A stretch of 64,000 bases of DNA from Dipteris shenzhenensis (Eukaryota; Polypodiophyta; Polypodiopsida; Gleicheniales), in NCBI GenBank assembly GCA_047967505.1, contig CM106539.1. One strand, given 5' to 3'. Position 1 is the stretch's first letter, and each line of letters opens with the position of its first letter. Both the position numbers and the translations under genes were made by a program. Below, piece by piece: positions 45,568 through 55,332 of the stretch. Below the pieces are notes generated by a model that did not search any database, was not told the origin of the DNA, and was given only the letters and a program-made list of their open reading frames with translations.

Positions 45568-46024
45568 GGAGTGAGAGAAGGAGAAGGTGTGGAGATGCAT
45601 GCTTGAAGGAGTAGCACGTAGGAAGAGGGAGGGTGAGGAGGAGGAGGGATGGGGGAGGGAGGACCAGTAGTTGAAGAGGAGGAAAGGGGGGCAGACCAGC
45701 AGGTGTGGAGGGTGAGGAGGAGTAGGGGTGGAGGAGGAGGGAGGGAGGAGGGAGGAGCAGGAGGGATGGGGGAGGAGGAGCAACAGTGGAGGAGGAGGGA
45801 GGGGGAGGGGAGGAGGACCAGGCATGGAGGAGGGAGGGAGGGGGAGGGTAGGAGGAGCAGGCATGGAGGAGGGAGGGAGGGAGGGAGAGGGAGGAGGAGG
45901 AAGGGGGAGGAGGGAGTGAGGAGGGGGAGGGGGAGTGGAGGAGAGGGGAGGGAGGGGGAGGAGGGATTGAGGAGGGGGAGGGAGGGAGGGGGAGGGAGGC
46001 AAGGAGGAGAGAGAAGGAGGGAGG
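45568..46024 (+). repeat. About 450-bp homopurine (GGAGG)n tract
   Basis: Nearly uninterrupted A/G sequence made of 'ggagg', 'ggaggagga' and 'gggaggg' units with very few pyrimidines (for example at 'catgg', 'ccagg'). The long Arg/Gly- and Pro/Ser-rich frames on both strands result from it. Confidence 0.92.
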
Positions 46025-46309
46025 GAATTCAAAATTTAAATTTTGAACTTTGAATTTTTGGGTTCCCACCTAGGAGTAAGAGTTATGTAAGAGGTGGGGT
46101 CACTTTTGGGCTTAACCCACCTAGGTGAGGGGGGGTTAGTACTTTTTGGGACCTACCTTGGCCCTTTCATTAGGACTAATCCATTTCTTAATCCATTCCT
46201 TATGAGGCCCTTTTGAGACCCCAATTCTCCCCTAATGTGTGTTTGTGACTAATGCACCGTGATAAGGGAATATGAAGCGAGGAGAAAAAGGGAACAATGC
46301 AACAAAGAA

Positions 46310-49300
46310 AAGGTGTAGGAGTCCAATGTTAGTAGTGATGAAAGAAAGAGAAAGAAAGTCTGCCAAGCTATGGCACACTTTTTTAATGAACAAACAATAG
46401 GAATGAATAGTGCAGCAAAAAGAGACATATTAAATAGATTGCTAAATCATCCAATCTTGAAAGACGCTCAACTCCAAGAAACAAAATATGAAGCTAATAT
46501 TCAAGTACCTCTCTTATGTGATATGGTGAAGCAACCAAAGTCTTTGGATGAGCTATTTTTTCAGAGGTCTAGTTTGATGATGTTAGTGAATGATGGGACA
46601 AATGGCCCACCTCCCAACCTAAACATTTTAGCAACCTCAATAATTTTGAATATTCATAGGAGGAATATATATGCATCCAAATCTAGACTGCTTCTAAACG
46701 ATGAACAAAGTCTCCCCTTATCCACATGTTGATGGCAATCATGTACTAGCACCATTACAAAGGAGGTGAAAAACCTGGTGTCCTCCTTTTGGTCAATGCA
46801 AATTCGTGTCTCACCTAATAAAAAGGATGTACGTCACAAACGGATAGGGAGAAAGCCATATGTAGCACACCCTATCCATATTTTGGATGTTCCCCAAGTG
46901 ACTATCTCATCAAGATCCTTATCAACATACTACTGACATACTACTTGTTGTTGCTAGTTAGTGTTACATATTCCTTCTCATCGTGACACATACTACTTGA
47001 ACTACCATAGATTGCTACTTACTAACATACTACTTGTTAGTTCTAGTTATTGACATACTACTAGTTATTTCTACTTACTGACATATGACTTGTTAGTGAT
47101 GGTTAGTGTTACATATTCATTCTTATCATGGCACATGCTGCTTGAACTACCATACATTGCTTTGTTAGTGCTAGTTGATCACATCATATTGTTTGATGGT
47201 ACCACATACTAGTTATTGATGATACTAGTTCTTAATGGTACTTGTGTTAGTGTTGTGTACTTGTTCTTATTAGTACTTAATACTGCCAGATATTGCTTGT
47301 TAAAGCTTGTTAGTGCTGTGACAACTATTTAGCTCCACACAGTGCTTGTTAGTTCTTCTTACTGCTTGATTATGCCTACATAGTAGTTCTTCTTACTGCT
47401 TGATAGTGCCACAGATTGCTTGGTACTACTTGTTAGTTCAGTGACATACTATTTAGTTCCACACAATGCTTGTTAATGCTTCTTAGTGCTTCTTGTTATT
47501 GCTTGATATGGCTTATTATTGCTTGTCAGTGCTAGTTAGTCCTTCTTAATGCTACTTGATATTGCTTGTTAGTGCATGTTTGTTCAACTTAGTGCTTCAT
47601 AGTGATATTGCTATTGCTTCTTAGTGCTTGTTATTGCCTCTTACTACCTGTTGGTTCTTGTTAGTGCCATGACACACTATTTAGTTCCACATGGTTCATG
47701 TTAGTGCCGTGACACACTATTTAGTTCCACATATTGCTTGTTAGTGCTTGTTATTGCCATGACATACTATTTAGTTCCACATACTACTTGTTACTACTAG
47801 TTACCGCTTCTTAGTATGAGTTAATATTGCTTGACATTGCTTGTTAGGACTAGTTAGTGCTTCTTAGTTCTTGTTGATATTGCTTGTTATGGCTTATTAT
47901 TGCTAGTTAGGCTTCTCAGTGCTAGTTGATATTGCTTGATACTGCTTGTTAATGCATCTTAGTTCCACTTAGTGCTTGATAGTGCTATTCCTTGTTAGTT
48001 CTTGTTAGTGCTTCTTAGTGCCACTCGATATTGTTTTTAGTGCATCTTAGTGATTGTTTGTGCTAGTTAGTGCTTCTTAGTGTCACTTGATATTGCTTGT
48101 TAGTGCTTGTCAGTGCTTGTTAGTGGTAGTTAGTGCTTCTTAGTCCTACTTAATATTAATTGATAGTGATGGTTACTACTTCTTAGTGCTACTTGATATT
48201 GCTTGTTAGGCTACTTGACATTGCTTGTTAGTGTTTTTCAATGCTTTCTGACCACATTTGTAGTTAAAATTTTTGATGACATTTGATGGTGCAATGTGCA
48301 GGTTGAGTTCTCTCTTGATTTCAAGAAACATGATCCAGATATCGCAATCTAACAATGCTCATTTGAGCATTTGAAACCTTTTTTTGTTTGTAAATCAAAG
48401 GATAGATATACATGTTGCTGCATTCAACATGTCCAAATGGCCTTCCTTAAAGAGTCAATAAATTCCATGTGGCATCCTACCAACGGTTTCCATGGAGTAG
48501 ATTGTAAATGCAGATGTGAACTATGTGCAAGGGACAATAAAGTATCTGTTTGCAATGCTTCTAACCATACATACAGTGGGGTTACACCATGGTGGGAAAG
48601 TGTGTTGTGCCACACACATTGAGGAAGCATGTTCCATCACTTGGAATGCCTCATGCGGGAATGTGCTAGTTGTGGGCAAAAAAAAATGAAAGCCTATCCA
48701 TAAGAGATTGTTGATTCTACCCACTATGTTTCTGTTAAGTTTTTTGAGGACATGTTTGTAAATCTTGGTAAGACAGGGGAGACAAAGAGAAGAAAAGTAC
48801 TTACAATCAAGCAAATGAGCTGCAATGCTTTGTTACAGATGTCTAAAAATCACTTGAAGAAGTTCATCTACAAGTGTCAAAGTGAACAATTTAAAGAGTG
48901 TTTGCAAAGGTTTCCTCAAGATGTAGTTGTGTCTGTGGTGGACTTTGCTAAAAACTACTCATTCAAGGAACAAAATGAGATACAGTCCATTGACTTGCCT
49001 TCAAACCAAGTCACTATACTTGTTCAAATAACATATTCTTGGACATGAGGTAAGATCCAAAAGATATCCATTTCTACATATCTGTTGATAAGGTGCATGC
49101 CACTCTATTTGTTCAACATTGTTTAAAGCTACATCATAATTGGTTGGTGAGGCAGGGTTTATCATTGAAAGAAATTGGGTTTAGTCAGACGATGTAGCTT
49201 CTCAACTTAAAGTGAAGCAATATTTTTTCTTTGTCGGGGGGTATCCTTCCCTAACTAGCTTGAAGATGACATGGAATTATTTTGGCTCTGGGCATGGAAA

Positions 49301-49650
49301 GGGTGAGCATGATTGGGAAGAGGCTATTGTGAAGAGAAGTTTAACATGAGAAATTGAAGGTAAATCCAGGGAAGCTAACTTGTACTGCTGATGTAGTGAG
49401 TTTTCTTCAGGAAAAATGCTCAAGTGGAGCTCAAGCCTCCTACCCATAGATAGAAAGGAATATAAAAAGAGTGTTCTAGGAGGTGAAAGTAGGAGAAGTT
49501 GACAAATATAAAACATTCTAGATACTCAACATGAGGTTCTTCTGTACTCTCACTTGGTAAAAGTTATAGAGTTTCCAATGACTGAATCTATGGATGGTGA
49601 CAAGAAGATATTTTTCCTGTCAGATGAAGTACATTAATAGCATTCCATTC
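46310..49650 (+). pseudogene. Suspected DDE transposase gene, two exons, decayed
   Basis: Exon A (about 46310-46897): basic 'DERKRKKVCQAM', 'RDILNRLLNHPILKDAQLQE', 'LSTC', 'KEVKNLVSSFW', 'RVSPNKKDVRHKRIGRKPY', resembling a helical DNA-binding N-terminus. Exon B (from 48302): 'CSFEHLKPFFV', Cys-rich 'CKCRCELC', 'HHLECLMRECASCG', 'EQFKECLQRFPQDV', 'VVDFAKNYSF.EQNEIQS', 'DPKDIHFYISVDK', 'DDVASQL', 'WNYFGSGHGKGEHD..EAIVKR'. The Asp of VVDFA, the Asp pair in DDVAS and GKGEHD are candidate catalytic residues. I recall uncharacterised transposase-like proteins with these blocks but cannot name a superfamily. Stops at 46733, after CHTH, after KAYP, and two frameshifts make it inactive. The 'intron' is mostly minisatellite. 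Confidence 0.5.
46930..48245 (+). repeat. 1.3-kb degenerate minisatellite in the putative intron
   Basis: Built of variants of 'cttgttagtgct(a/t)', 'agttagtgcttcttagtgctacttgatattg' and 'ccatgacacactatttagttccacat'. A longer unit of about 50-60 bases is visible in places ('gtgccgtgacacactatttagttccacat' near 47700). It lies exactly between the two coding blocks of the transposase-like gene, bounded by GT (46898) and AG (48300-48301). Confidence 0.85.
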
Positions 49651-50119
49651 GATATGTAAATGTGAGAGGTCTATTTGCACTTGGTTGAACACAGAAAATC
49701 ATTGTCTTGAAATTTGAATTTTAGATAAAGTTCTAATTTTTTGATTTTAGATATAGTCTTGATATTTTGCCTGATTTTAGATATAGTCTTGATATTTTGT
49801 CTTTGCCTCTCTAAGTGACAAGATTTTTTAGTGTCAATCTCTATATATAGTAGATTGGAATGCTAAATCGTGTGTCCACAGTGGGAGTATGGTATTACAA
49901 ATCGCATCCTCTTCTGCTTATTTGAGATCCATCGTACTATCAATGGTTCCTTTTCTTTGCATCCTCGTACTCCTTGACATCATTTAACAGTAGTTGCACT
50001 GATAAACATATTGTCCCTATAGTAGTGTGTGTTGCTATAATCTTGGCCTACATCCTTTTTATGATGATTATTTTCTCATACTCTGAATGGCTACCATCTT
50101 TTTAGAACATATTTATAGT
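49651..50119. other. No gene recognised
   Basis: AT-rich; 'gattttagatatagtcttgatattttg' is tandemly repeated near 49742-49800. Confidence 0.5.
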
Positions 50120-50430
50120 GATTGGATGCTACTAGTGGTTAGCGTTGTTCCTACTAGTAGTTAGTGCTATTGGTAGTGGTTGGTGTAGTTGCTATAGTGC
50201 TATTGGCAGTTCTTGGTGCCGATTCTAATGCTGTTGTTAGCATAGTTGCTAATAGTTGGTGCTGCTTCTAGTACTGGTGTTAGTGCTACGACTAGTGGTT
50301 GGTGTTGCTGCTACTAGTGGTTAGGGATGTTGCTAATATTTAGTGTTATTGCTAGTGGTTGGTGCTGCTACTAGTGCTACTACTAGAGTTGCTCAATGCT
50401 GTTACCAATGGTAGTATTAGCACTAGTAGC
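50120..50430 (+). repeat. Second degenerate minisatellite (GTTGCTACTAGTGGTTGGTGCT)
   Basis: About 310 bases of variants of 'gttgctactagtggttggtgctattg', related in style ('tagtgct', 'ttagtgctattg') to the array at 46930-48245. Confidence 0.75.
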
Positions 50431-51054
50431 ACTACAAGATAGGGAACTGACAACATAGCATTACAAGATGATAGCTTGTCATGCTATGTGCATTCCAAGG
50501 ACATTGTACTAATTATAATAACCTTACACTATAATAGCAACATTGCCTTGCTAAACAATAACATTATCTTGAAATAGCTTGAATATAATATTGCCATTTA
50601 AAAAGTGCAAGACCATTGCATTGAAAGAGCAAGGGCATTTCTCATACATTATATTATAATAATATTGCATTGAGAGAAACATTAGCTTGCTATACTATTC
50701 CACAAATGATAGTCTTCTTTGGTCATTGCATTCCAAGAAGGTTGTTAAGAGCACACATGAAAAGGAAAAACGAAGACACGAAGCAAAAGTTGAAATAAAA
50801 ACACTTCAAATGAGTCTATTTTGCAATAGAAAAAGAATCCAATGAGTCTGCGATCTCCAAACAGGCAACATAGGAGCAAAAAGAATGAATTCTATTAAAG
50901 AGAATATTTATATACAAAAGAAGTTGGTATCCACTATATTCCTTTGCTTCCATCTTCATAACTCAATCCAATAGCAGATGTATTTAACCATATACTCCAA
51001 AATGTCAATGGACTCCATAATATGGGATAGGTCATGCTTAAATGGTGCTATGTA
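50431..51054. other. No gene recognised
   Basis: AT-rich spacer. Confidence 0.5.
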
Positions 51055-52309
51055 GGACTATCGATCCTCCATTTGAAGCCAGATAAATAGCCACGGTGCG
51101 ACATCATCTAGCAAATAGGAGCACATTTATTCAAGACCTGACATCTCAAACTTTTGAAGTATGCTCCATGTTTCGGATGGGTTTCTACAAATATTGTATA
51201 AGGAGTCATCCAAAATAATTATGTGGGACAGGTGAAAACAATATGGTTGAGGCTTTGGTCCATACTTGTTGAGCATATGCCCAACAAAGTCTACATGCAC
51301 CTCAACTTTCCTCAGTTCCACACCCCTTTGGAGCAATTCTTCCTGCAAAGTTCACAATTTGTTGGAAATCATCTCCCATCTATTTGTAAAATTCAAAGTC
51401 TTGTAAGCAAGAAAGTTTGTGCATATGAGAGAAACATGCCTCTACAACATCCATGACCACTTGAACATTGCCGGTGCTATCATCCTCCATGTAGGAAAGC
51501 ATGGATCTCAATGTTTCTATTTTGACATGCAGCTTCTATTTTTTTGATTCATCAACTGTAGTCTCATATGCCTCCATGGACCTATCCATGTCCATCTTCC
51601 CCTTTTGGGTTGCTGCGTGCTCATGCCTCGAGTTTCATACAACTGGCATTTTGCCTTTTCAAGTAAGACCGTTGCCTTGTCATATTTGTCCCTTGTTAGA
51701 GCTATCTTCTCTTGTCTATCTTGCAATAGTGATTCTATGGATTTTAAATTCTTGGATCTGTCATCTTCAGTGCTCGAAAAAATAAGCACCTGCGTGCGAA
51801 GCTATACGGGAACTACAGGGTTTGTATATTTTCTGTCACTATCTTCCTTTAAATTCATGCTCACCCACTTTTCCATCTTTCGCTGGAGCTTGTTTTGATG
51901 TTGAACTAGGGAAATTATGCTCTCAGCAAATTCTGTCCATGCAATGAAGCCTTGGTTTGTACAACCACCCTGTCCATACTCAAAAGCAAATCTTCTCGCA
52001 AATGAGAGGGACAACTCCATGTTGATTGGAGGTTCTTGATAAACCTTCAAATGGAGTTCTAATAGCTGGGGGTAAACCTGGGGCCTGACATGCCGGCACT
52101 TTATTTTATCTTTCCCCTGCCTGAGTTGGACAAAAATAGTCAACCGATACCTGCTTGAAACATCAAATCTCGTGAGTTGGCGTGGGTTTAGGCCCATCAA
52201 GCTCTAGCCATACTTTGAGTGTAAGTCCTCCTTGGTCTTGCAAAACACCTTTTGGCAAGAAGTCTCAATGTGGGGTGCTTGCCACCTCGATAACATTGCT
52301 TAAAAAATG
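51055..52309 (-). pseudogene. Unidentified coiled-coil protein, single frame with stops
   Basis: One minus-strand frame is kept from about 52309 to 51055 with about eight stops and no net shift, implying roughly 400 residues. From the start: 'WQAPHIETSCQKVFCKTK', 'SSRYRLTIFVQLRQGKDK', 'CRHVRPQVYPQLLELHLKVY', 'PPINMELSLSFARRFAFEYG', 'AWTEFAESIISLVQHQNKL', a coiled coil ('IESLLQDRQEKIALTRDKYD'), 'GRWTWIGPW', 'ELLQRGVELRKVEVHVDFVG' and 'DDVAPWLFIWLQ'. It resembles a nuclear structural protein with a beta-rich front and coiled-coil rear, but I cannot name it. It lies between, and opposite to, the two plus-strand genes of this cluster. Confidence 0.45.
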
Positions 52310-52689
52310 AAACGGATCCTGATACTAAAAGAAATTACAGATACATTTCAAAAACACACATAGTTATACACACAGTTAGAGAGACATATAATATAGAAAT
52401 AGATATTGCAAAAATAGATATAATAGAAGGTCTCTCATAGGAGGCTGAAGGTTGAAGCCTCTACAATGGTAAACATGTTCATGCTTTTAATATGAGATAC
52501 GGGGGCTGAAGCAAATTTTCATAGACACATTATGTTTTCGACTTGTGCTTTCCTTCTTTTATTTATAGTGATCTTGTTGACAAAGTGTTCCATTCTTTCT
52601 AGTCTTTACTTCATGTTCAACAATCCAAAATCTGGCTTTGTCTTCTCACCAATGTGCTTTTAACAATGCAGAAACTTAGAACATAGCAA

Positions 52690-54480
52690 AGCGATGCATG
52701 ATCAAAGGAAAGACACAGAGTTGTAGTTACAGGAAGCCTTTGAGTAGACCAGACAAAATACATGGGAAAACATTTTGTTACCAACTCTCACCTGGCATGA
52801 TTTGTAGGCAACAATGTCTCAGGAAGTTGAAGGTAGCTCACGCTAGCTTACGATTTGCAGTGATAGAGGAACGAGCTCAAACACAAAGGAAGTTAATAGA
52901 AGAGTGGCAATATCACAAAAAAATCTTGTAGGTAGTTTCGTTGTAAAACTAGATGTGCCATTTCTCTTTCCTTTCAACTAATAAGATTTGTTATATGTTT
53001 CTCTTTTTGTGCAAGTGAGCTGATTGGAAGTTGTGCAAGAAATGCCTCAAGTAAGTTTGATCATTCTATGGTTGCATTTCATGATGTACATTTTTGCAAA
53101 GTTTGTAATCAAGTTTCTTGAAACGTGTAGAGAAAGAAACGTGATGTGTATAGTCCTATCACAAGGAAAGGTGGAAAAAGAAAGAAGCAAGAATATGCGG
53201 TTAACATTGAACTGAAGGAGATTGATCAGGTTGAGTTAGAAAAGGACATTGAGGATCTTGGGGATGACAAGGATAAAAAAAAAGAGGGTCCATCCAACAA
53301 AGCAGGAGTTAAGGATGATGTAGAGAATATCATTCTAGAGTGTGTGGAGAGACCATCAAGTGCATATATTTTAGACCTTCTTACAATAACAAAAGAAATT
53401 CCACCTCCTCGAATCCCCTTGTGTCATTGTCTTATAAACCCTATTGTGCATAAAATTAGAAATGATTTGACCATTTAAAAAAGAGCATTTGAAATAGAGG
53501 GATACATACCTACAAAAGGGTCTTTTATTCTCTCTATCAAAATGCTTTATGGGTCTTCCAAGGATGTTGATGATGTCACAAGAGAACGTTGGGAGTTTGA
53601 ATCAGAGATAATTGGAACACCATGGAGCTCTCTATCAAGCAAAATGTTCTTTGTATGAGAGGAAATCACCGTACAACATTTTGGATGGAAAGCATAGAAT
53701 AAATTTACACTAATATCAAAAGTCCAGATACATTAGAATACAAGCTCAATTTATTTAACCACAAGTAAAGGATGAACTTAAGCTTGTTGCTGCTCTACAA
53801 AGATTTAACTTGCTTAGTACAAGCTCAATTTATTGAACCAGAAGCAAAGCAAAAATCTAGTACAAGCTCAATTTATTGAACCAGAAGCAAAGGATGAGAA
53901 CTTAAGCTTGTTGCTGCTCTACAAAGATTTAATTTCAACCTTCTTGCTATGAGACGATAAATGCTAGTAAATGAAACAAATATTGATTCATTTAAGTCAA
54001 TGGTTGCAGGATTAATGAAGATGCAATTATAGTTACTAATCTCAAGGATTACTTGTACCACACAGGCACACTTGTGTCTTGTGATGCTCAATATTTTACT
54101 CAAGATTTGAGTAAGGAGGAGAAAAAATCTATTGAGTTGGCAAGACAAAAAGAGGTTGGAAGTAGATGAAGGGTGTGGTATCCCCTTATACAAACTATTC
54201 TTGGGAGGATGGTATTTTCTATAAGTATTAGTTTTTTAGTTTATATATTTTCTCTTTTGTGGCTTTGTTTTGTGTTCCAGTAACACATTATAAGTTTAAC
54301 TATGTGTGTTCAGAAAGGGAAAATGGAAATCTGACTTTGTGGTTCAATGCAAGAAATTGCATTCTTCCATGTCCAAGGACGAGAGAGAGTCCAAGATTCA
54401 TGAGATTAAAAAGACTGTGATAACAACATATCGAGGAAAAATCACAAGGGTAAATTTTCAATTTGTAAAATTTTGTATTT
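52690..54480 (+). pseudogene. GNHR-motif protein, multi-exon, decayed
   Basis: An exon with 'KRDVYSPITRKGGKRKK' and an acidic/basic linker starts at 53131 after an AG. It continues 'SAYILDLLTITKEIPPPRIP', 'AFEIEGYIPTKGSFILSI', 'VTRERWEFESEIIGTPWSSL', 'SSKMFFV', then (shifted) 'GNHRTTFWMESIE'. Later pieces include 'LVAALQRFNF', 'MLVNETNIDSFKSMVAGLMK' and, after another AG, 'GKWKSDFVVQCKKLHSSMSK' ending at GTAAAT (about 54449). A G-N-H-R after a hydrophobic strand recalls the D/G-x-H-R signature of ParB/sulfiredoxin-like folds; that link is inference. The upstream small exon at about 52750-52930 is uncertain. Stops and shifts show it is dead. Confidence 0.45.
53736..53935 (+). repeat. Threefold duplication within the GNHR gene
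   Basis: 'acaagctcaatttatt(g/t)aacca(g/c)aag(c/t)aaag' occurs near 53740, 53819 and 53861. 'aacttaagcttgttgctgctctacaaagattta' occurs at about 53775 and 53897. A local duplication that also disturbs the coding frame. Confidence 0.85.
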
Positions 54481-55332
54481 ATATATCAAAATTTTGAATT
54501 TGTAGTCCACAAAGTTCTACTTTTTACAGCTCACATATCTGAACTTATAATTTGCAAACTTGATTTTATACTTTTTAAATTCTAAATTTATACTTTGGAA
54601 ACCACAATTTACAATTTTCAAAGTAAAAATTTACATTTACAACTTTTAATTTTTTAGTTTACAATTTGCAAACCTACATTGCTTTGGTAGCATAAGGACA
54701 TAAGAGGTTTTGCCAAAAAAATCACAACTTGTTGTAGATGTGTTTTTTGGTGATTTCCTCTCTTTAGCTTAAGGTATACTCATAGGAATCTTATCTAAAA
54801 ATATAAGGAGCATAGAAAACCATTACATGTGATTACAAAATGCTCACAAATGTATGGTAATACAATCTTTCACCCTAAACAGTTCTTAGATTTGAAACTT
54901 TATCTAGCATGCCTGAAAATAAAATTGATTTCAAGAAACTAGCATTTTTTACAAAGTGTTTATAAGTATATCAAACACCTAACAGTGACAAAAATTTGTT
55001 TAAAAATCATTTTGGCAAGATTAATTTATCAATTCACAAGAGTGGTTAGCCTAGCGTGTTGCATTATAAGTCACACTTCATAAATAAACATCTTTATATA
55101 CTACACATAATAGCCACAAAGCATCATATCTTAACTATAACAATATTATATCATAAGGGAAAGTTACCACATCACAATGAAGGCTAAAACTAAAAGGTAT
55201 TAAGTGCTCCTAATATCAACTACCAAAACAAGTTTCACATTAAATCTCACTTTTATAGTTTTGAATTATCACGTATATAAGTGTTATGCATATAACCCTT
55301 TTAAATTGGTATCACTCATTCATGATTAGAGG
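54481..55332. other. AT-rich DNA without genes
   Basis: 54500-54680 shows repeated 'aattt.caa' / 'tttacaattt' words. Nothing coding. Confidence 0.5.

Noticed and set aside
45532-46069. Two long Pro/Ser-rich ORFs (minus) and a 134-codon Gly/Arg/Glu-rich ORF (plus)
   Set aside because: All three are products of a homopurine tract open in every frame.
46930-48245. CRISPR-like or satellite-centromere array
   Set aside because: Units are degenerate, lack fixed-length repeats and spacers, and lie in a plant gene context.
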